DNA of 64,000 nucleotides, from NCBI GenBank assembly GCA_016794125.1, contig JAEUKT010000004.1:445460-509459 (forward strand), given 5' to 3'. Each line of letters opens with the position of its first letter. The stretch's first letter is position 1. Positions 60,703 through 64,000 of this stretch are shown here, one piece after another. The stretch is from Alphaproteobacteria bacterium. GTDB taxonomy: Bacteria; Pseudomonadota; Alphaproteobacteria; Micavibrionales; UBA2020. The position numbers were made by a program, and so were the translations under genes. The notes beneath the pieces are model-generated. The model made no database searches. It was not told the DNA's origin and saw only the letters and a program-made list of their open reading frames with translations.

Positions 60703-62801
60703 CGACCTTTGAATGGGCGCCGTACCTGCCGCATGGATATTACATCTACCTCGCCCTGCTGGGGCTGTTCGCGCTGGGGCTTGTCGTGTTCCGCCGGATG
60801 CGCGATTTCTTCTGGCGCGGGGCGTTTTTCTTTATCCTGATCGGCGTGCTGCTGAACCCCGTGATATTGAATGAAATCCGCCAGGGCCTGCCGGATAAAC
60901 TGATCATCGTGCTGGACGACAGCCCCAGCCAGAAACTGGGCGGCCGCGATAAGGTGGCGAACGAGGCCCTCGCCTATGTCGAAGCCGCGCTGAAACGCGA
61001 AAAGAACATCGAACCGATCATCCTCCGCTCGTCATCGGCCGATGGCGGCAACGGTGAAAGCACGAACCTGTTCACGCTGCTGCGCAACAACATGGCCAGC
61101 ATCCCGATGGCGCAGGTGGCGGGCACGGTTTTCATCACCGACGGCGAAGTGCATGACGTGCCCAAAGACCTCGGCGGGCTCAGCCGCCTCGGCCCCTTCC
61201 ATGCCGTGCTGACCGGCAGCAAGAAAGAGTTCGACCGCAAGGTCACCATCGTTTCCGCGCCCAAATACGGTGTGCTGAACGAAAATATCACGGTCAAGGT
61301 CAAGCTGGAGGAATTCGGCCGCGGCGGGTCATCCGCGCCGTCCACCGTCACCGTGAAGCAGGACGGCCAGACCGAACAGGTATCGTCGCTGACCCCGGGG
61401 GAGGAGCGCGAATTCACCTTCGGCATCACCCATCCCGGCCAGAACATTTTCGAATTCGTGATACCGGTCGAAGAAGGCGAGCTTTCGGCGGGCAACAACA
61501 ACGCCCCCGTGATCGTGAACGGCATCCGCGACCGGCTGCGCGTGCTGCTGGTTTCCGGCTCGCCGCATATGGGCGAGCGCGCCTGGCGCAACCTGTTGAA
61601 ATCCGACCCCGCGATCGACCTTGTGCATTTCACCATCCTGCGTTCCCCTGAATCGATGGATGTCACGCCGCAGAACCAGTTGTCGCTGATCGTGTTTCCG
61701 GTCGAAGAATTGTTCCAGAAAAAGATCAAGGATTTCGACCTGATCATTTTCGACCGCTATCAGGCCTATAACATGGTCATGCAGCCGTCGTATTTCGACA
61801 ACATCGCCAATTACATCCGCGGCGGCGGCGCGTTCCTGATGGCGCTGGGCACGGCAGAGGCGAAGCAGTCCGGCATCACGGGCGGCAGCCTTTCCGCCGC
61901 GCTGGATAGCCAGCTGCCGCTGCTGTCCACCGGCCCCGAAAACATCGCGCGCCTGCCGTTCCGCCCCGTGCTGACCGATCTTGGCGCGCGCCACCCCGTT
62001 ACCGCCGACCTGATGCGCCAGTTCAAGGAACGCAAATGGGGGCAATGGTATGCGCAGGCACAGGCGATGCTGCAACGGTCAAAACCCCTGATGACCGGCA
62101 TCGACGGCGCGCCGCTGCTGGTGCTCGACAAAGTCGGCGAGGGGCGCGTGGCGGTGCTGGCCTCCGATAACGTCTGGCTCTGGGGCAAGGGGCTGTCGGG
62201 GCAATCGGGCCCCTATACCGACCTGCTGCGCAACGTGGCGCATTGGTTGATGAAGGAACCAGAGCTGGAGGACGATTACATCAAGGCCGAAGCGCGCGGC
62301 AACACCATCACCGTCTCGCAGCGCGACCTGACCGCCGACGAGGTCAAGGTGATGATGACCGAACCATCGGGCAAACAAAGCCTCGTGAAAATGGCCGACA
62401 AGGAACCCGGCTGGATCAAGGCGGTGGTGAAGGCCGAAGATAACGGCATCTACAGCTTCGATAACGGCGTGAAAAAGGCCTTCGTCGTGGTCGGTACCGC
62501 CCGGAACGAGGAGTTCGCCGATGTCCACACGACCGAAGAAAAACTGAAACCCGCCGTGCAGGCGACACAGGGCGGCATCGTCTGGTTTCAGGAGAATCGC
62601 GATTTCGACCTGCGCGACATCAGCGCCACCACCCATGTCACCGGCGGCGATGACTGGATCGGCCTGAAACGCAACAAGGCCTTCACGATTGATAATATCG
62701 AAAGCCTGTCACTGCTGCCTAACTGGTTGAGTTTAATAGTTATTTTCTCCGGTATCGTGTTCATGTGGTGGCGCGAAAGCGGGGGGCGCAAAAAGGGGTA
62801 A
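60699..62801 (+). CDS. large membrane protein of the DUF58/BatA cluster
   Basis: 700 residues. N-terminal hydrophobic segments at about 13-30 and 38-58 (FWRGAFFFILIGVLLNPVIL) are followed by LIIVLDDSPSQKLGG, which fits the start of a von Willebrand-A-like domain. The middle has a GATase1-like region (LRVLLVSGSPHMGERAW near 283, GGGAFLMALGTAEAKQ near 377). A C-terminal membrane segment (LSLIVIFSGIVFMWWR) ends the protein. Probably a membrane partner of the preceding gene. The exact role is unknown. Confidence 0.83.
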   Translation: MTTFEWAPYLPHGYYIYLALLGLFALGLVVFRRMRDFFWRGAFFFILIGVLLNPVILNEIRQGLPDKLIIVLDDSPSQKLGGRDKVANEALAYVEAALKREKNIEPIILRSSSADGGNGESTNLFTLLRNNMASIPMAQVAGTVFITDGEVHDVPKDLGGLSRLGPFHAVLTGSKKEFDRKVTIVSAPKYGVLNENITVKVKLEEFGRGGSSAPSTVTVKQDGQTEQVSSLTPGEEREFTFGITHPGQNIFEFVIPVEEGELSAGNNNAPVIVNGIRDRLRVLLVSGSPHMGERAWRNLLKSDPAIDLVHFTILRSPESMDVTPQNQLSLIVFPVEELFQKKIKDFDLIIFDRYQAYNMVMQPSYFDNIANYIRGGGAFLMALGTAEAKQSGITGGSLSAALDSQLPLLSTGPENIARLPFRPVLTDLGARHPVTADLMRQFKERKWGQWYAQAQAMLQRSKPLMTGIDGAPLLVLDKVGEGRVAVLASDNVWLWGKGLSGQSGPYTDLLRNVAHWLMKEPELEDDYIKAEARGNTITVSQRDLTADEVKVMMTEPSGKQSLVKMADKEPGWIKAVVKAEDNGIYSFDNGVKKAFVVVGTARNEEFADVHTTEEKLKPAVQATQGGIVWFQENRDFDLRDISATTHVTGGDDWIGLKRNKAFTIDNIESLSLLPNWLSLIVIFSGIVFMWWRESGGRKKG

Positions 62802-62835
62802 GGAGCCCAAGTTGCGACTGGTTTGCAGAAAGATT

Positions 62836-62863
62836 TTGACAGGCAGCGGTATTTAGATACAAT
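62836..62863 (+). promoter_or_regulatory. promoter of the 40-residue micro-gene
   Basis: TTGACA (62836-62841), 16-base spacer, TACAAT (62858-62863); expected leader about 34 bases. Confidence 0.68.
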
Positions 62864-62904
62864 CAACAACATTGGTCAGATGTCTTCCAGAGGGATTAAA
62901 CGCG

Positions 62905-63027
62905 ATGGCGAGCATGAAAGCTAAACTGGGTCAAAACCCTTCACAGCAAAAAACCTTCGTTCCGGGCGCACCTGCCCAGAACCGTACGGGCCCCGCACAG
63001 GAAGCCCCCAAGGCACCGACCAAGTAA
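62905..63027 (+). CDS. micro-protein, 40 residues
   Basis: ATG at 62905 with GAGGGA about 9 bases upstream; stop at 63025-63027. It begins MASMKAKLGQNPSQQKTF and ends QEAPKAPTK. It is Pro/Ala/Lys/Gln-rich and probably disordered. With its own promoter and a perfect terminator 22 bases downstream it forms a complete transcription unit. The end GPAQEAPKAPTK resembles the end of the 48-residue protein at 28367 (GPAAKAPTP). Family unknown. Confidence 0.66.
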   Translation: MASMKAKLGQNPSQQKTFVPGAPAQNRTGPAQEAPKAPTK

Positions 63028-63048
63028 CAGCTTTTCAAGGCTGAAACA

Positions 63049-63079
63049 AAAAACGCCGGGATTTATTCCCGGCGTTTTT
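63049..63079 (+). terminator. Rho-independent terminator of the 40-residue micro-gene
   Basis: Arms AAAAACGCCGGGA (63049-63061) and TCCCGGCGTTTTT (63067-63079), loop of 5 bases. It can also serve the convergent CBS gene. Confidence 0.93.
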
Positions 63080-63092
63080 GCATTTAGCGGTG

Positions 63093-63647
63093 TCAGATAT
63101 CGGCACCGCGCCCATAGGGTTCGGCCAGCATATAGGAAAGGATGGCCTGCTGCGCCGTTTCGCTGCGTTTGAGGTGCTGCAGGCGTGCGTTCAGTTGAGC
63201 CACCAATTCGGTCTCTCCGATTATCCCCAGGAAATGCGTATTGTCGTAGCGGCTGACCACCGGCATAAACCGGTATCCGCGCCGCAGCATCAGCGCCGCC
63301 GCTTCTTCGAGGGGTAGGTTATCGGGCATGCTTTCCGGCCGGTGCATCATGGCATCCCTGACCAGCATGTCATCCAAATATTTGTTGATGTTGCTTTCAT
63401 GGATCAGCTTGTCGCGGGTATAGGCGAAGATATGCCGCAAAATGCCGCGCTCGCTTAGCAATCCGCAAAGCCGCCCCTCGTCATCCAGTACGCCGGCCGC
63501 CGGAACGTCGCTTTCCTGTAAAAGCGGGAGGATAATTTTTACATGGTCATTTTCGAAAAAGGACAGGCATTTGCGGCGCGATATGATGTCGCCCAGCGTC
63601 AGAGGGGGCTGTCCGGCATGGTTCAGGTTTGCTGCAATCGGTCTCAT
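63093..63647 (-). CDS. CBS-domain protein
   Basis: 184 residues. Two CBS motifs are visible: the first at about 20-75 (ESDVPAAGVLDDEGRLCGLL), the second at about 95-155 (RGYRFMPVVSRYDNTHFLGI). CBS pairs bind adenine nucleotides and act as energy or ligand sensors. No catalytic domain is attached. The ATG at 63647 has AAGGAGT about 6 bases upstream. It may work with the STAS protein encoded just upstream on the same strand, though about 130 bases separate them. Confidence 0.85.
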   Translation of the reverse strand: MRPIAANLNHAGQPPLTLGDIISRRKCLSFFENDHVKIILPLLQESDVPAAGVLDDEGRLCGLLSERGILRHIFAYTRDKLIHESNINKYLDDMLVRDAMMHRPESMPDNLPLEEAAALMLRRGYRFMPVVSRYDNTHFLGIIGETELVAQLNARLQHLKRSETAQQAILSYMLAEPYGRGADI

Positions 63648-63777
63648 GGCAAGACTCCTTTCATGTGCACGAGAGAGAAAACAACCGCATGGGCATTATG
63701 CCCTGCATTGTTTTCTACGGCCTGCGCGGAAGAACGGATCAGTGAAAAAGGATTGAAAAATATTTCTTGAAAATCAG

Positions 63778-64000
63778 TTATTTGCCCATCAGCGCCGTTT
63801 CGGCCGAGGCAAGGTCGTCTTTATATTCCACCAATTCGCCATTAAATCCCACCATCTGCAAAACAGATAAGGGCTGCCCGCCCGCGCCCGCGAAGATGAT
63901 ATGCCCGCGATTGGCATGGGCGCGCTTCAGCAAAGTCACGAACAGGCCCACGCCGTGACTGTCAAGGAAATCGGCGGCAGACAGATCGACGATGAAGTTT
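63778..64000 (-). CDS. STAS-domain anti-sigma factor antagonist, cut by window edge
   Basis: Only the C-terminal 73 residues lie inside the window (the start is to the right of base 64000). The visible part has the STAS strand-helix core FIVDLSAADFLDSHGVGLFV with the phosphorylatable Ser in D-S-x-G, and then RGHIIFAGAGGQPLSVLQMV. This is the SpoIIAA/RsbV type, part of partner-switching regulation. The matching kinase or phosphatase would be outside the window. It ends at 63778, followed by the CBS gene downstream. Confidence 0.85.
   Translation of the reverse strand, partial: NFIVDLSAADFLDSHGVGLFVTLLKRAHANRGHIIFAGAGGQPLSVLQMVGFNGELVEYKDDLASAETALMGK

Noticed and set aside
1..64000. tRNA, rRNA, CRISPR arrays, insertion sequences, prophage or integrase genes
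   Set aside because: No cloverleaf-like or TTCGAATC-type T-loop in context, no repeated spacers, no transposase or integrase motifs were seen. A tRNA/Rfam search would be needed to exclude small RNAs.

Overview
This is a 64 kb chromosomal window from a GC-rich alphaproteobacterium. I infer the class from gene content and order: ptsP, a RodZ-type HTH protein, ispG, prfA, prmC and a DUF4167 protein in one block; a Fur/DUF1491 pair; an rrf2-sufBCDS-sufT-sufA operon; a PleC/DivJ-like histidine kinase; and DUF58 plus DUF4159 cell-envelope genes. The lineage looks non-model (Micavibrio-like or Rhodospirillales-like are possible), but I cannot place it further. I see no tRNA, rRNA, CRISPR array, insertion sequence or prophage. 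Most of the window is ordinary housekeeping DNA with accessory genes in between.

Layout. 0-6.9 kb: ptsP (cut by the left edge), rodZ-like, ispG, prfA, then an inverted AT-rich membrane gene, prmC and DUF4167. 7-9.1 kb: small accessory genes (ankyrin, two unknowns), each with its own terminator. 9.3-14.2 kb: PAS histidine kinase, fur, DUF1491, prfC, a small membrane protein and an unknown gene. 14.4-20.5 kb: the complete SUF iron-sulfur operon behind its Rrf2 regulator. 20.5-28.6 kb: Nudix-like gene with a palindromic operator, a coupled ankyrin-ankyrin-flavoprotein unit, a divergent Sel1-repeat protein, an EamA transporter, a methyltransferase and two micro-genes. 28.7-44.7 kb: tyrS, anmK, Sua5, lepA, an exonuclease/prolyl oligopeptidase pair, pgi and an M16 peptidase pair, interrupted by AT-rich secreted genes. 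44.7-50.9 kb: chorismate mutase, a secreted unknown, rsmB, a Gln-rich small protein, rpe, a heparinase-like gene, and a protein-glutaminase-like deamidase with a coupled 63-residue partner. 50.9-64 kb: AT-rich and small genes, rlmE, a GuaB homologue that lacks the IMPDH active-site cysteine, a NOP/Sun methyltransferase, a DUF58/BatA/DUF4159 envelope cluster, a 40-residue micro-gene, a CBS protein and a STAS protein cut by the right edge.

The most interesting signals are: (1) the GuaB-like protein in a housekeeping position with several IMPDH signatures erased; (2) a cytosolic homologue of protein-glutaminase with an intact Cys-His-Asp triad, a leaderless-type promoter and a coupled small partner; (3) a perfect TATACTC-N5-GAGTATA operator inside the Nudix gene promoter; (4) micro-gene transcription units with their own promoter, ribosome site and terminator; and (5) a tandem ankyrin duplication coupled to a flavoprotein. 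All functional calls rest on motif recognition by eye; no database search was run.
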